A DNA stretch of 64,000 bases from Paraescarpia echinospica (taxonomy: Eukaryota > Annelida > Polychaeta > Sabellida > Siboglinidae), in the NCBI GenBank assembly GCA_020002185.1, contig CM034535.1, positions 67,368,318 to 67,432,317 of the forward strand, written 5' to 3'. The position numbers and the translations under genes are program-made. Below are positions 47,576 through 60,015 of the stretch, one piece after another. Numbering within the stretch: position 1 is the stretch's first letter; the number at the start of each line of letters is the position of its first letter. Below the pieces are notes generated by a model. It had not been told where the DNA came from, searched no databases, and saw only the letters and a list, made by a program, of their open reading frames with translations.

Positions 47576-49439
47576 TGTGTTTCATACGGGGGGGGTGGTC
47601 ACAGGTTCCTCTTGGTGACCTTGTGGCGGAATGGCCCCACCGTTTTGTAATTGCATGTGTCTATTGGTGGTGGAATGTTTGTATTGTTTGCTTAGATTTA
47701 TATTCATAGTGGTGTTATGCCTCTATAGCGACAAATAATGTATGTCTGTATATTGTCGTCATGTTGTAGGAATGTGTGCATGAGAAACTTTGATGGGGCT
47801 GTACAAGGGTTCAGTTTCCCATCTGGTTTGCATGTTAGACATCACATTCCTACTATCTTTATGCCCAAATGTGGCTGCATTAGAAGCAATCCACTTTCCA
47901 ATAAAAAAACGTCATCCTTTGGCCAATTTCAATTCTCAAACTACATTGGGCTTGTGTTGGTTATTGCATAAAACATATTTTTGCATATATACATGTGTGT
48001 ACATTTAAATTATATGGCATGTTCTTGATTTGTACAAGTCATATGAGTTAAACATGCAGACTATATAAGATTATAATATTACTTAATTAATTGTGTTGAT
48101 TAATCAATTTAAACAACTTGTAGCAGTAAGCTCCATGGACCAAAACGGGTAGTATTTGAAATTTGGCAGATACTATTTTGAAATTTCACGCGTTTACCCA
48201 AAATAATTGGTTTTATGTGTTTCATGTGTATAGTACTATACGATAGATATATAATAACTTATTTGTAACATAAATTGGAGTTGGTTAGAAAAATGTAATA
48301 TTTTCAAGGGATAAAACCTTTTTATACGTTTCCGAATATGTTTGGGAAACCTTCCGACTTCTGGGCAGATACCAGAAGTCATCTGAAGTCGCCTTCAATG
48401 TGCTCTGTCGTCCAAAGCTATCGTATGTCAAAAAAGGTTACGGAAGGTGTGAACATGGATCACACCTTCAGTAGTTAGTTGTGCTGGGACACCCTGAGGT
48501 TGGTAAGATGTATCATCTTTGCATGTGTCCACGTTGATCATCATGCCCTGTGAGTTGTAGTTGTAACTTAAATGTAAGGCTGTATTTCTTGTTTGCGATA
48601 ACTTTCTATTTTGCCTTGTTAAGTTGGGCGACATTAAACAACACATCTTTTTTTATATAATGTGGTAAGAACAAGATTTGTATGAAACCTGTCTGGTACG
48701 TAGCTTTCATGTGAATTGCATTTAGTTGGTAATGATGGTGCGAACATTGTGTTCGCTGTTAATCGCTAGATGATGCCATTATTTTGGACAGTGTTCTATA
48801 TTGTTGGTGGTTGTAATCCACAGTAGATTGGATGTATATATTGTGTCATTCTTGCTTAATCTCAGATTACCTGTTTGTATATAATTATGTGTATATTGCG
48901 CTTTAGCTGGTTTATTCCATGATACAATGCATGCGTGATACACAAAGATGTTGTTTATAATCAGTAAGGTATAATCAATAATTTTATTGTTTGTCAATTG
49001 ATTGACACCCATGTAATATGTATTTTGTATGTTATATCCAGGTTAATTGTGACTCGGCTGACAGGAGAGTAGGGCCATCCTGCCGAGTACCGGTTGCATG
49101 TTGACGGTTGTTCTAGGGTTTTAGTGGTTGCATATGCATGTGCAAAAAAATTAAGACCGGCTTACCATTAAACTGTTGTTAATTTACCTTCACTATGTTT
49201 TCTTTTCTATATGTGCTCAAAAGTGGCACCTTTATGTGTATGGTATTCTAAATGTTAATGTCAATGGTATTTTAATTGCATCATTTTGTGGTATATATCC
49301 CATATATATCCCTTTTTACTGGTGTGTGTTTGCAATATATGAAGTACCAATGGGCTATTTAACTGCCGTTCAGTAGTGCATGCACTATATTGAGTGATAA
49401 ACAGTGGTTTTCAAAAGTTTATATATGGTTTAATTTTTA
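47576..49439. other. Putative intron / repeat flank, no gene seen
   Basis: AT-rich with short motif-free frames. An imperfect hairpin 'ACTCGGCTGACAGGA' / 'TCCTGCCGAGT' lies at 49052-49088. No other feature can be supported. Confidence 0.4.
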
Positions 49440-50180
49440 TTTAGAATACGTTGTTCAATGGTTTTGTTGAATGGTTTTCAACAATATGCTTCAATGGTAT
49501 ACCAATCGGGGTAATCCAATAGTATTCTGAATGGTATACCATAGAACGGTATAATAAATTATACTGGCAAATACCATTGAAGGTCATTCAGAATCCTTTT
49601 TGAATGGTATTCTGAATGGTCCTCATTGGTATACCATTCAATGATATACCATTGAGGACTATTCAATACCATTGGATTAAAGACCATTCAGAATACCATT
49701 GAATGATATTTTGAATTGTATTCTGAATGGTCTTCAATGATATTATGGGGTATTATGGCCAATGGTATTTGAATGGTATTTAATCCAATGGTATTGAATG
49801 ATCCTCAGTGGTATACCATTTAATGATATACCACTGAGGACCGTTCAGTACCATTGGATTAAATACCATTCAAATACCATTGGCCATAATACCCCCTAAT
49901 ATATTTGAAAACCATTCAAAATACCATTGAATGATATTTTGAATGGTATTCTGAATGGCCCTCAGTGGTATACCATTCAATGATATACCACTGAGGACCA
50001 TTCAATACCATTGGATTAAATACCATTGGCCATAATATCCCCTAATATAATTGAAGACCACTCAGAATATCATTGAACAGTACAGAAAGGGTTAATTACA
50101 AGTACCATTCAAATACCATTGGCCTTCATACTACCAAATATAATTCAATGGTATTTGAGTGGTATTTTGTTGTAAGGGTA
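49440..50180. repeat. TACCATT-rich repeat block, right
   Basis: Dense palindromic arrangement of 'ATACCATTCAATGATATACC', 'GGACCATTCAATACCATTGG' and complements, with two large near-palindromes around 49630-49900 and 49940-50040. Ends TTGTTGTAAGGGTAT, inverted relative to the left block's start at 39029. Confidence 0.82.
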
Positions 50181-50236
50181 TACTCGCACAAACTTGACAA
50201 CATGTCATAACTACTCACTATACAACTTCTGCACAG

Positions 50237-52571
50237 AGACAGAGGACGATTGGCTTGCCGAGGCCGAGGAACGCCTTCGACAGCAGGCGTCGTCGGGTCT
50301 CTGGTGGTTCGTCTTCCTGCTCGGTATCGCCCTCTGTCTATTGATCACTCTCAGCATCCTCGCCGCCATCTTGGTTTCTCGGTGAGCTATTCGCTAAGAG
50401 GTGTGACTGTTTAATAATACTAATTGTTATATGCCTCGCTTAGGTTTACAAACTGGGGATTATGTATTTATGGTATGTATGTGATTAATTCAAATTCATT
50501 TACAGAACTAAACACATACAGAACAAAACAGAAAATACGTTGCTATTTCTTTCAATTCAGAAGAACGTTCTGTTTGCCAGTTACTTATCAAAAGAGTCTT
50601 GTTCAATTCACTCTGGGAACGCCTTTAGGGTGGCAGGCTTTCCTGGCATAGTACACCAACACACACCAACGTATGCATACACTTCACATTCATTTGGAAT
50701 GATGCACCTTTAGTCAGCACATTGCTGTAGAGTTTGATTATTCCCTAGTTAATGTTCATCGAGGTAGCGGCGATTAGCCAGGTTATAACTGCACAGTTAT
50801 ATATAGGTAATATTCCCCTAGTTACTGCTCACTCAGGTAAAGACAATTGTGCATGCCATTGAGATCACTAGAGCTTCATTTTTTAAGGTAGTATATAAGA
50901 CTTGTGGTTTGATATAACAATCTTATTTTGCAGGCGAAACAAGCAATCAGACGGTAGGTAAACAATGAATGTATAAAAATTAAAACATTCATGAGCCCCG
51001 TTTTACCGTTTTAAACCGTTTCCCGATTTGTAAAATTGTCAATTTGAGGAATATGGCGCGGGAAGATGTTAAATATTGGGAAGGGGAAGAGGCTCCCAAA
51101 ATATCTCCAACTGCACTACTAAAGGCAGCGGTTCTTAACCCCAGGATGGCCATAAAAAACGGAGTCGCCATGTCATTTTGGGTGGGTCGCCAAGAGTCTC
51201 CAGTTACTTTCTTTGTTTCCCGCTTGTCCATTTCAAATGCATGCGACGCGAATAATGTATGTCAAATATGGCACTTTAAACACCGGCCGTGTGGCATGAT
51301 ATCACATTGCATTTCAATTTCCCGCTACATTTTGTGTCAAATGTTCGTTTCGCATGTATCTGGCAAGGTAGAGAGATATATAATGTTTCATCTGCGCACA
51401 GGCCAAACATCGGCGCCGTTTTTGCTTCACTCCATATCAAAGCCTTCAAAGTACACTTTCACAGATACATATTATTTTAATTACCCTATGTCATTGCGTA
51501 TTGTAGAATATATCCGAGTTTCTGCCTGCTTATTATCAGTATGAAGTATATTAGCATATATTATGTCCTCCACACGTTGTCGAAATCTTACAATCATCCC
51601 GATTCGGTACACCATCATTGCTTTTAGTTGACAAAAGCCACCTCTTTCTACGTCAATAAACATTAACGACTCTGATTTGGTAGTTCCTCCATGTTCAGCA
51701 TGAAAAAGTTAACTGTGTGGAGGCATGGGTCGCCAAGCTATTCCCGCGCGCAAAATTTGGGTCGCAGCCAAAAAAGTTAAGAATTGCTGTCTTAAGACTA
51801 GCTCATGAACATACTGGGAGAGAAAAATTATACGTCCCCCGACTTACTCCTAAGTTGGAAGCTGCCCCTCTGCCATCTTGTTCCCGCATGTAAGCGTATT
51901 CTGTTGTTAAAAATACAATATCTTCGAAAAACAGGATTTCGTACAACAGATAAGGCATTACTGCTGCCGATCACGGGAATGCTTTGATTAATAATATCGT
52001 CATTATTGCATTCACCATTAATATTTACCATTAATATATTCATAAGCAAATGCAATTTGTATTTCCAAGAATGTTCTATTTACAAACAATATAATTTTCT
52101 TCAAAAGGCTTATTAACATCATATCTGAGATTGTGCAATATAATTCACGTTTGAATTTGAGGTTATTCAAAGTTGATGTTTTGTTAAGCTTCTTTAAGTC
52201 AGGACATTATTTTATATTGATAGCTAAATGGAATAGCAAATGGGAGTAAGTCATAAAATAAACACTGTCGCACAGAAATACTAGTCATATTGGTAATACA
52301 AATAGTAAAATAGTTAAATAGCTTAACACGAGCCGTTTTTCAAAGCTACGGTGATGATGCAGAATGTAGTATCATTACGTGTTTGTACTCCTTTTGTATC
52401 AATACGCTTGTACGAAACACATTTGTAAGTACGCCCCTGCGGTGCTTGGTGTGCTGACCGTAAGCTAATTATTCGTTTTCAGAGCGCTACCACTTGTTAG
52501 AAGCATCACAGAGAGACAAAAGGAAAAGCAGCGACAAGTTCGCAAACCAAATGGACTTTTTATTTAATTAA
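50237..52571 (+). CDS. Small single-pass membrane protein, three 3' exons
   Basis: Exons 50237-50381, 50934-50953 and 52483-52571 have proper CAG acceptors and GTGAGC / GTAGGT donors, and their phases join without a break to a TAA at 52569-52571. The product contains 'TEDDWLAEAEERLRQQ' (acidic, helical), a membrane helix 'WWFVFLLGIALCLLITLSIL' extended by AAILVS, then a basic stop-transfer 'RRNK'. A hydrophilic tail 'QSDERYHLLEASQRDKRKSS' ... 'FANQMDFLFN' follows. The charge pattern predicts a C terminus in the cytosol. The 20-nt microexon and clean junctions argue that this is a real gene. An hAT-type MITE sits in the last intron. I do not recognise the family. The first exon may be 40162-40207, giving 99 residues; alternatively an ATG at 50200 or another exon supplies the start. 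Confidence 0.6.
51126..51789. mobile_element. hAT-type non-autonomous element (664 bp)
   Basis: Terminal inverted repeats CAGCGGTTCTTAAC (51126) and GTTAAGAATTGCTG (ending 51789) match hAT termini (CAG...CTG). Flanking 8-mers ACTAAAGG and TCTTAAGA share five positions, a plausible eroded 8-bp duplication. It lies inside the last intron of the small membrane-protein gene. A 166-codon frame inside it is not a recognisable transposase. Confidence 0.72.
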
Positions 52572-53040
52572 CATTGACGTTCGGTCAATCGAAGAAAGAT
52601 GTTAATATCGATGTGTCGATCGAAGTATTGGTTATAACTTGACCTAATATTTAGACAAGATGCCTCAAAGAAGCATAATCGCGTCACATGTGAAATGAAC
52701 GTTCAGAATGGAATGTGGATTCGAAGAGGAATCTCGTTCACTGTTGTTATATCTACTAGTGCCGAAACAAAATTAGTACTGTGTGGGCTGAGCTTGAGCT
52801 TCAGGACCACTCCGCTGTCGAATCATGACATCGACAAAATACCCCACCTCCAGGCTCTCCGAAAACCTCCAAATGTACCACCCACAACAACCCCTTCACG
52901 TTCTAAAAATCTCCACAATGCACCCAAAATTAACCCTCCTTACCTAAATATCGGGGGGGGGCTAATCCTATCCCTACCCACCACCAGCTCTCCAAAACAT
53001 CAGATTGCACACACACACACACACTAAGCAAACGTATTTT
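52572..53040. other. 3' flank of membrane-protein gene
   Basis: No AATAAA close to the stop is obvious. It contains a frame at 52695-53027 with no motif, and (CA)n at 53008-53025. No gene supported. Confidence 0.4.
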
Positions 53041-53041
53041 T

Positions 53042-53760
53042 TGTTTGTTTTCTTTGTATTTTACAGGGGTCAGTTTTGAATCATGTACTATTTGTGTACT
53101 TTTCATCAACAACATGCCAGAGTACCTTCAGGGAGATCTCAATGAGGCAAAGGTATGGGCTGACAAGTAGCAACTGAGCAAATAAGTGATGAATCCGGGC
53201 ATGGACTACCGAATCGATGACAGGATATTGGAGAAAATAAACAAAGGAAGGGATCTGGGAGTCATTATCAAAGAGGAAATGGAATTCCACGTTAAAAAAC
53301 TGCGGCAAAATCCTACAAGATACTAGTACTAATAAATAAGTTTCTAAAATTTACATAGAACCATTGTACCGTAGGTGAAACAGTACTGCGCAGAAACAAC
53401 TTGAATGATTACCCCTCAATTGTAGATGTAGAAGAGGAGATATACTACAGGTTTTCGATAATATACGTGAACATGATATACTAAATAAAGACGTTTATTT
53501 TAACATAACAAATGCTGAACCTCGCGGGGACATACATTAAAGCTTACCAGGAACACATCTCGAAGCGATCCCATTGTCAGATGTTCAGTACCAGAATCGT
53601 GAACGAGTGGAACAGCCTCCAAGACCAGATAATTAACGCAGAAGTGCTTAATTATTTTAAAACATGTATTGATATAGCATGGGACTCCGAAAAATACAGT
53701 GTCCTAAACAATATCAAGATATTAACTACGACGAAGCATTTATAGGCCATAAACAGAGTG
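53042..53760 (+). mobile_element. LINE reverse transcriptase relic, C-terminal part
   Basis: Plus-strand pieces include 'FINNMPEYLQGDLNEAKVWADK', the region after the palm domain with the YADD area damaged, and 'RILEKINKGRDLGVIIKEEM'. A frame at 53512-53745 then has 'RIVNEWNSLQDQIINAEVLN' and 'FKTCIDIAW', typical of the C-terminal end of CR1/Jockey-type polymerases. Several stops and an internal deletion separate the blocks. Confidence 0.78.
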
Positions 53761-54455
53761 CTATTGCCGTTAAATACTGAACTATGCTAACTAAGATGCA
53801 GTTATGTTCCATTTATGACAGAAGTGTGGCGAACAAGTACGTATAATATAAACTTAGACACAGGAACCAAGGTTTGCCACAGGTTGCGCTGATATATGAT
53901 GACCACAACACAAGTTCACGCACGACATGTGATTCAGTGTCAATGTCAGTCATGTGGATGTGGATGAAGCTGTCATCAGGTTGAAGAGACTGATTGTATT
54001 GAATTAAGGATGCACATGCATTCTACCTGTCACAGTGTGCTTATCCGAATTGTTTGTTTCAGCAGTTACGTAATCACAAAAACTAGCAACGAACCATCAG
54101 GCCCGTAGAGTAAGGGATTGTTTTTTGGAGGGTGGGGTATATTTTTCGACAGGCGACTGCAAGCTCACAAATACGTCGAATTGCACCCCTTCAGACTCAC
54201 AACAACATCCAACTGCAACACCTTTAAGATCACAAAAACTCCTAACTCGTCTACTCAAGCGGAATTCATTGTCCTCAAACGGAACACTTCCCGCGTCCAT
54301 GACATTCCCAGGCTACGTGCTTGCTGATGCGACAGAAGATCGAGTATCGCTGTCAGCAATTTTTGCTTCTCGTCAGCCTCCGATTACCTGGACGCAGCTA
54401 TCACTGCACAACCGCCACTCTTCTTGGAAGGTTCACAGTCTCATGCCGTGATTTT
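53761..54455. other. Intergenic, no gene seen
   Basis: Overlapping short frames at 54097-54451 without motifs. The middle has compositionally ordinary sequence. Confidence 0.4.
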
Positions 54456-54456
54456 A

Positions 54457-54605
54457 TGTATGTATGTATGTGTGTGTGTGTGTGTGTATGTATGTATGCA
54501 TGTATGCATGCATGCATGTATGTATGCATGTAAGTATGTATGTATGTTAATATGTATATGTGTATGCATATATGCATGTATGTACAACGTGTGTATGTAT
54601 GTTCG
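54457..54605. repeat. (TGTA)n/(TGCA)n microsatellite
   Basis: Interrupted tetranucleotide repeat of ATGT/ATGC type with a TG tract. Confidence 0.9.
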
Positions 54606-54897
54606 GAAGTATGCATGTAAAGCTGTCTTTCCTAGTTGTTTTCTTCTTCATCTAAGACCCCTCGAACGAAACATGGCGATCTTATTTTTTTTCGTGGGTA
54701 AAGGTTTCACCCCAGCGATGAGGTGGGTTGTGGACGTTTTATGTAATTGACATACGTCATAATTGTTAAACATTCAGGTACAAATACTTTGGAAATACCT
54801 CGAAAATACTTCGGCGGAAAACTTATATATATGTGTGTATGTAGCGCTATCCGAATGACGTGGCCTTATTATAAGGCAATTATAAATACGTCCCTTG

Positions 54898-54982
54898 TGG
54901 GAGAGAGAGGGGGTAGGGAGAGAGAGAGAGGGGGGGGAATAGGGAGAGAGTGAGAGAGGGACGGAGAGAGGGAGAGAGAGAT

Positions 54983-55024
<42 letters not shown>
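54898..55024. repeat. (GA)n purine tract
   Basis: Long purine-only run, GA units with G-runs. The minus-strand Ser-Leu frames are artefacts. Confidence 0.93.
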
Positions 55025-55028
<4 letters not shown>

Positions 55029-56963
55029 ATAAAGAAAGGGAGTGCTTGTGTGCACGCGTGCGCGGTGTGTGTGTCAGTGCGTGCATGCGCTTGCGAATAT
55101 GCCTATGACCAAGTGTGCGTGCGTATGCATACATACATGTACGTGCATGCATATGTTACAGCCGTGAACCTAACCTGCATGCTAATCATGGTATAGATGT
55201 GCTGTTCAGGCTAAGCTGCTGGGGCAGTATTAGACAACATAATATATAATAGCAAATCTATAAAATATGTTATCTCCCCTAATAGCAAGATCACACGTGT
55301 ACTAATAATCATCATGTTTCTCAATTTGTCTTTGTCATTTAGTATTCCATTTAATCAGCTATCTGCCGCGTCATTTCGCCTTGATCAACCATCTGCTGCG
55401 CGTCATTTCGCCGTCGGTATTGAGCATCTCAGAGCTTAGCTACGTAATCAAGGCTGAGGCCAACCATTTAATGTCGCATTAATTTGACATATCATATATC
55501 TGACCTCTAAAGAGAAGGCACTGTTGACACAATAATACATAAATCTTTTGTAAGTCGAAGCTGATGGTTCCACCTTGCAGGTTGCCGTCTCTGACTATGA
55601 ACTTTCTGTAGAAATATGATCAACGACTGCCTTTATCTACTAAACCGTTCGGTTACTATTACCTGAATTTACTTCGTATGTTTTAATGCATGAACGGTCT
55701 TAGGCATACGTTCATCAACTTACTTGTATAACAGTACTTATATGCAATAGCTTCCTGGGGAATCCATCCATATTTGAATAACTTGAATACTGCTTATCAA
55801 TTTTGTAATTGACTAACGCTTTTGTATTGATACGCCTCTGAGCTTGGTTTCCAAGGATTTAGGCGTGAAAAGAAGTTACCTTATTGTTAGTATTATATTA
55901 TCAACAGTATCATGAATGTTTGTCAGAACAAATGTGAGTTGACGACTCTTCAAAATGAAGAGATCCTTGTTTCGGTTGACCTACACTTGTTTATAATCCC
56001 ATCAATCGGCTTGAAAAAAAGTGAGCACGTTTATACTGCAAAGACATATTTGTAATACACCGATACATAATATATATGTGGGTGACATTCAAGCAATCGG
56101 ATGCAAACAACAGAAAAGTAAAGAACCATACTTTGATGTTTGTTTTTGTATTATCTATAACAAGATGTTCTTGTTACACATTTATATCGATTATTTGAAC
56201 ATGTGTTGAGCAATAACGGCAATAACACAGACACGATGAACAAGTTCGAATGTTACATTCACATATGTTACTAGAGTATTTGTGGTGATAATTATAATAA
56301 TGCTCTATTTAGGAAGCGCTAAATGCCACTTACCAGATTGATTCGCAATACAGTAAACGCATATTTTAAAAAGCACAAAACAATATAAATGTGGATGTTT
56401 TTAATGTTTGTATATGTACTTGGGTGTGATGTTTAATGTGATATTGTTTATATTTCACTCTTGCATATTTATGTTTACAGTTGTAATTGTATGCGTTGCA
56501 CAGGCAGAAACGCAATTTCCCTGCGTGGATCAATCATGTATTCTTTATCTTAAAAATTCAGTGGCGGCCCATAATGGCCACGGGTCCACCCAAAACAGCC
56601 GAACATATTCTTTTGTGGAGTACATATTCCCGAAACCCAGCTAACAAGACGTGATTTTGCGAATGATGACTACTGTATAAGTTTCATTGGTCCATTACTG
56701 GCCCAATGAGTTTTGCAAGTTGGGAATAATCCTGACGAAGGTCCTATATGAATGCGTAACTTACACTATTAAGGTGTCAGTGCACAACTTACTATCATAG
56801 GCTGATCCACGGGGCCTGGAGGCACGTGCCCGCTAGACCTTTTGGATTTGGCCTCGCTATGCCTACGCTACAGTGGCGTACCTCCACTAGACATTTTGAA
56901 ATTTATGGCGGCGCGGCGGTGAAAAATGTTCTAACACCTTGACAACGATGTGACTCGTTATAC
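55025..56963. other. Intergenic with LINE tail at 55700-55905
   Basis: The segment 55820-55905 has 'TTTCCAAGGATTTAGGCGTG' and an ATT-rich end, the same 3' tail type as the LINE at 1832-2395. The rest shows no recognisable gene. A 78-codon frame at 56408-56644 begins with a hydrophobic stretch but has no family match that I know. Confidence 0.5.
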
Positions 56964-58410
56964 ATGGTACTCAGTCACGTGACCAAAATAGCCCCTACTC
57001 TCTACGGCAGCCATGATGTGTGTCAAATGGGCCATTGCGTCATTAGCGACCGTCATTGTTTCAACGAAGTTTTACTCACGCGCTTGTCAATCAATCATGA
57101 GTTCCCCCGCGAGTACATTGTAAAAGAGAGGAAAATACACGGAATCGTTAGATCATGTTACTACTATCGGTACCAAGCGAAATTAGAACTGATTAACGAA
57201 GATCCATACGAAACGCCGAAGAAAGATTGGAACGGTGACCCCGACTGCCTTCCTAGTATCGCGTATATCAACATCGTAAACAAGTGTGTTTACACTCAGA
57301 GTGCGTACACTTTGAACGACTTGAAAGGCTACAAATCGCTGGAAGCATACAATCAATTTATTTGTGGCTGGGTGTCTGATGTTTGCTAAAGAGAAGCCAA
57401 TGGTCACGCTGTTGTGACAATTGAAGAGAAGGTAAGTGTCAGATCGCTCGAGTCTAGTCTAGCCTCTACTCATTCATGACATAGGCACTAATATAATGGG
57501 AGTAATCACTGTAATGCTTGTCAACGCGTTGAGCTTGGCTTAGCCTTGGGTCTGGTGTTATGCCAACGGTTATTTAGACATACCGATTATAGCATATGAC
57601 TATATTCTTTAGCTAGCCAGCAGATTGGATCTATGTATTAAGTAACTTATTTAAGGCATTCACTACATTTTAAATATTAATTGATAACCAGGATGGTAAG
57701 ATTCGAATGACAGGCTCTGCTGTGGTTGGGTTATCAACTGTGTCGGGTTGTATGGATCATAATATGTAAACCATTAATACATATTATAAAGCAATTATAA
57801 TTAGTTATCATTATGACAACAGTTGTGATAAAACATGTAACTGAGTGTGTGGAGAAAGTTACATGTCTTGAAAATGTATCCGGTAAGATACAGTTGCGTA
57901 GATCACACCAGTATTACTACACCAGTACTACTACCAAGTGCAGACTCAGGCATCTGTGTGTAATGTGGAGTATTGTGACTTTGTCATTTGGACCGAGGAA
58001 GGTCTACACTATGAGCGAGTGGAGCCGGACCGTGCTCTTTGGGGAGAAGTCAGCGAGCGAGCGACTGTATTTTTCAAATGCGCGGTGCTACCTGAATTAG
58101 TTCGAAAATATGTTTCCGAACTTCCCCCAGCAACATGAGCTGCTGCACATGCACATCGCCGAGTTCTGATGAGGAACTGTTCTGTGTGTGCCAGATAGTG
58201 CATGATGACAATGGAAAGTGCATTGGATGTTAGAGAATGGTGACAGTAGACTGAAGTGGTGTCACTTTCAGTGTATGGGAATCAAGCGTGCACCATAGGG
58301 AAAGTGGTACTGAATCGAATGTAGAGAGTTGCCCAAGTTCAGCTCCAAAAAGAAAGACCGATTCGACCGATTCACATGCACAGCGGACTGTGGCGAATGT
58401 CAATAAAAAA
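56964..58410 (+). pseudogene. YqaJ/PHD protein of an ISL2EU-type transposon, degraded
   Basis: First exon-like block 56964-57431 has 'KIHGIVRSCYYYRYQAKLEL', 'YTQSAYTLNDLKGYKSLEAY' and 'NQFICGWVSDVC', the N-terminal region seen in invertebrate YqaJ-type proteins. It is then broken by TAA, yet ends at a perfect GTAAGT donor (57432). A second block (57890-58135) carries the YqaJ (lambda-exonuclease-like) motifs 'RRSHQYYY', 'QTQASVCNVEYCDFVIWTEE' and 'LPELVRKYVSEL', split by a frameshift. A third block (58160-58330) resembles a PHD zinc finger: 'EELFCVCQ', 'LKWCHFQCMGIKRAP', 'GKWY'. ISL2EU elements are known to pair a DDE transposase with a YqaJ protein, and a transposase relic follows on the opposite strand. 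The expected middle region between the blocks is missing. The copy is inactive. Confidence 0.7.
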
Positions 58411-58959
58411 CTGTTTTGTTTTGCATGAACATATATGACAAGACGCATTGTACATTGATTATGACTGAGCTTAAGTGGTGTGTTGTCATTATGCAGAAAA
58501 ATATGACAATAAAGTGGGTTGTAATACATCACTCCAAATATTTTATTTACAACACGACATCACAGGGCTTGCCAATACTGAACAAAAGACATCAATGACT
58601 GTGTGCTGTTTGAGTGTACCCGATACATGGTATATACGTATCACAGGTAACAAAATCGACACGATCATTTCAAACTGGAATCCTACTTAAATGTTATTAC
58701 AGATTCACAAAATACGTCAATGCAAACCTTTTTATTAATGATATGTGTGCTCTTTGAATCGATAACCAAATAATATATAATGAAATAAACTGCTATGTGA
58801 ATGCATCCGATACATGATATAATTATTGCAGGAAACAGAAATCAATACGTTCACTTCAAACTGAAATCCAACTTACTCAAATGTGACCACTGATTCACAA
58901 CAATTTGTTAATGCACAACATACTGATACAATTTTATCTATGATAGGTGTGCTCTGTGA

Positions 58960-59500
58960 ATCGGTAATTAAATTATCAATAGGTAGTATGACCTGCAGGA
59001 TAGTGTATTTATTGCGAATAAACCAATTGCCCATTCAACATGAATTCTGACATTCGCGATAGCTTTACAGGATTCCACATATATTGCAGACAGTTGTCGC
59101 CTTCCCTTAGTGAAAGATGGAATCTTAACCTCGGCACACATTAACCCAACATATTCCTGGATGCCAAAGCCCCTATCGGCCAAAACAACATCCCCAGGTA
59201 GCAGTTTATTATTTTAAAAAAACTACTGTTTGTGATATGTTTGTTACTGATTCTGCCGCCCCAGCCCTTTCATATAAAAGACACATGTTCTCGGTTCTTA
59301 GAGTCTGAAGTTCAGAGCTAAGGTTCATTTCTGACTTATGATCGGCATTACAAGTACATGATGTACATTCAGTATGTTTCCAATTTCTTGGCAGCTGAAA
59401 CGAACATATGTCTCTCTCATCTTGGAGGAGACCTTCCTCTGACTCTTCTGGCGGAGTGGCAAAGGACAAGTCAAGAAGTGCTTGTGCTGCTGTGAGCTGA
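58960..59500 (-). pseudogene. DDE transposase (ISL2EU/PIF-Harbinger group), internally deleted
   Basis: Minus strand. An upstream block (59469-59209) has acidic sequence, then a coiled-coil-like 'LSSELQTLRTENMCLL'. It is followed closely by '[20 protein letters not shown]', where VLADRG carries the second catalytic Asp, then '[15 protein letters not shown]' and '[14 protein letters not shown]', where the Glu of VEW is the third catalytic residue. The region with the first Asp is absent, so an internal deletion joined the two blocks. The fused product cannot be catalytic. It is convergent with the YqaJ relic at 56964-58410, and the two probably come from one element. Confidence 0.78.
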
Positions 59501-60015
59501 ACTTTCAGTTCTTTTGTTTTATTGCTCTGCTGTACCTTTAATGAAACGTTGAAACTGTTAAATATATTACACTGGGTTCATATATTTGAGCCCTGCAAAT
59601 TCATGCCAAAACTAACTACTATTGAGCACGATAGTTACACAAAACATACATGTTAAGTTTAATTATGACCTACTTGCACTAGCCTACCCATGGAACAAAC
59701 TAAGGACAGTAGCTATAAATGGCCTTTACAATAGTTTGATCTTTTAAAACTTGTTTAGAAAATGCCAGCCATTCAAGGCCATGATTTTTAACTTACGGAA
59801 TTCTATGCTACTCAGTGAATTCTATGCCCCTTAAGAACCCTGATTGAAGTAATGTTTTTTCTCAAGTCTATATTAAAATAATATCATAAGGAAACAATAT
59901 AAAATTAAGCACTATATTTTGTATGTGACGTTGCTCACCAATGATAGGTCGAATCATTTGGCGGTGCCATGGTTGAGCATCATATGTCAAGCATTGGGGC
60001 CCTCATCGTGTAACA
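59501..60015. other. ISL2EU flank / intergenic
   Basis: AT-rich, no further domain found. No terminal inverted repeat of the ISL2EU relic could be placed with confidence. Confidence 0.4.

Noticed and set aside
54097..54451. Overlapping 67-108 codon frames
   Set aside because: Frames on both strands over the same bases, none with a motif or splice context.
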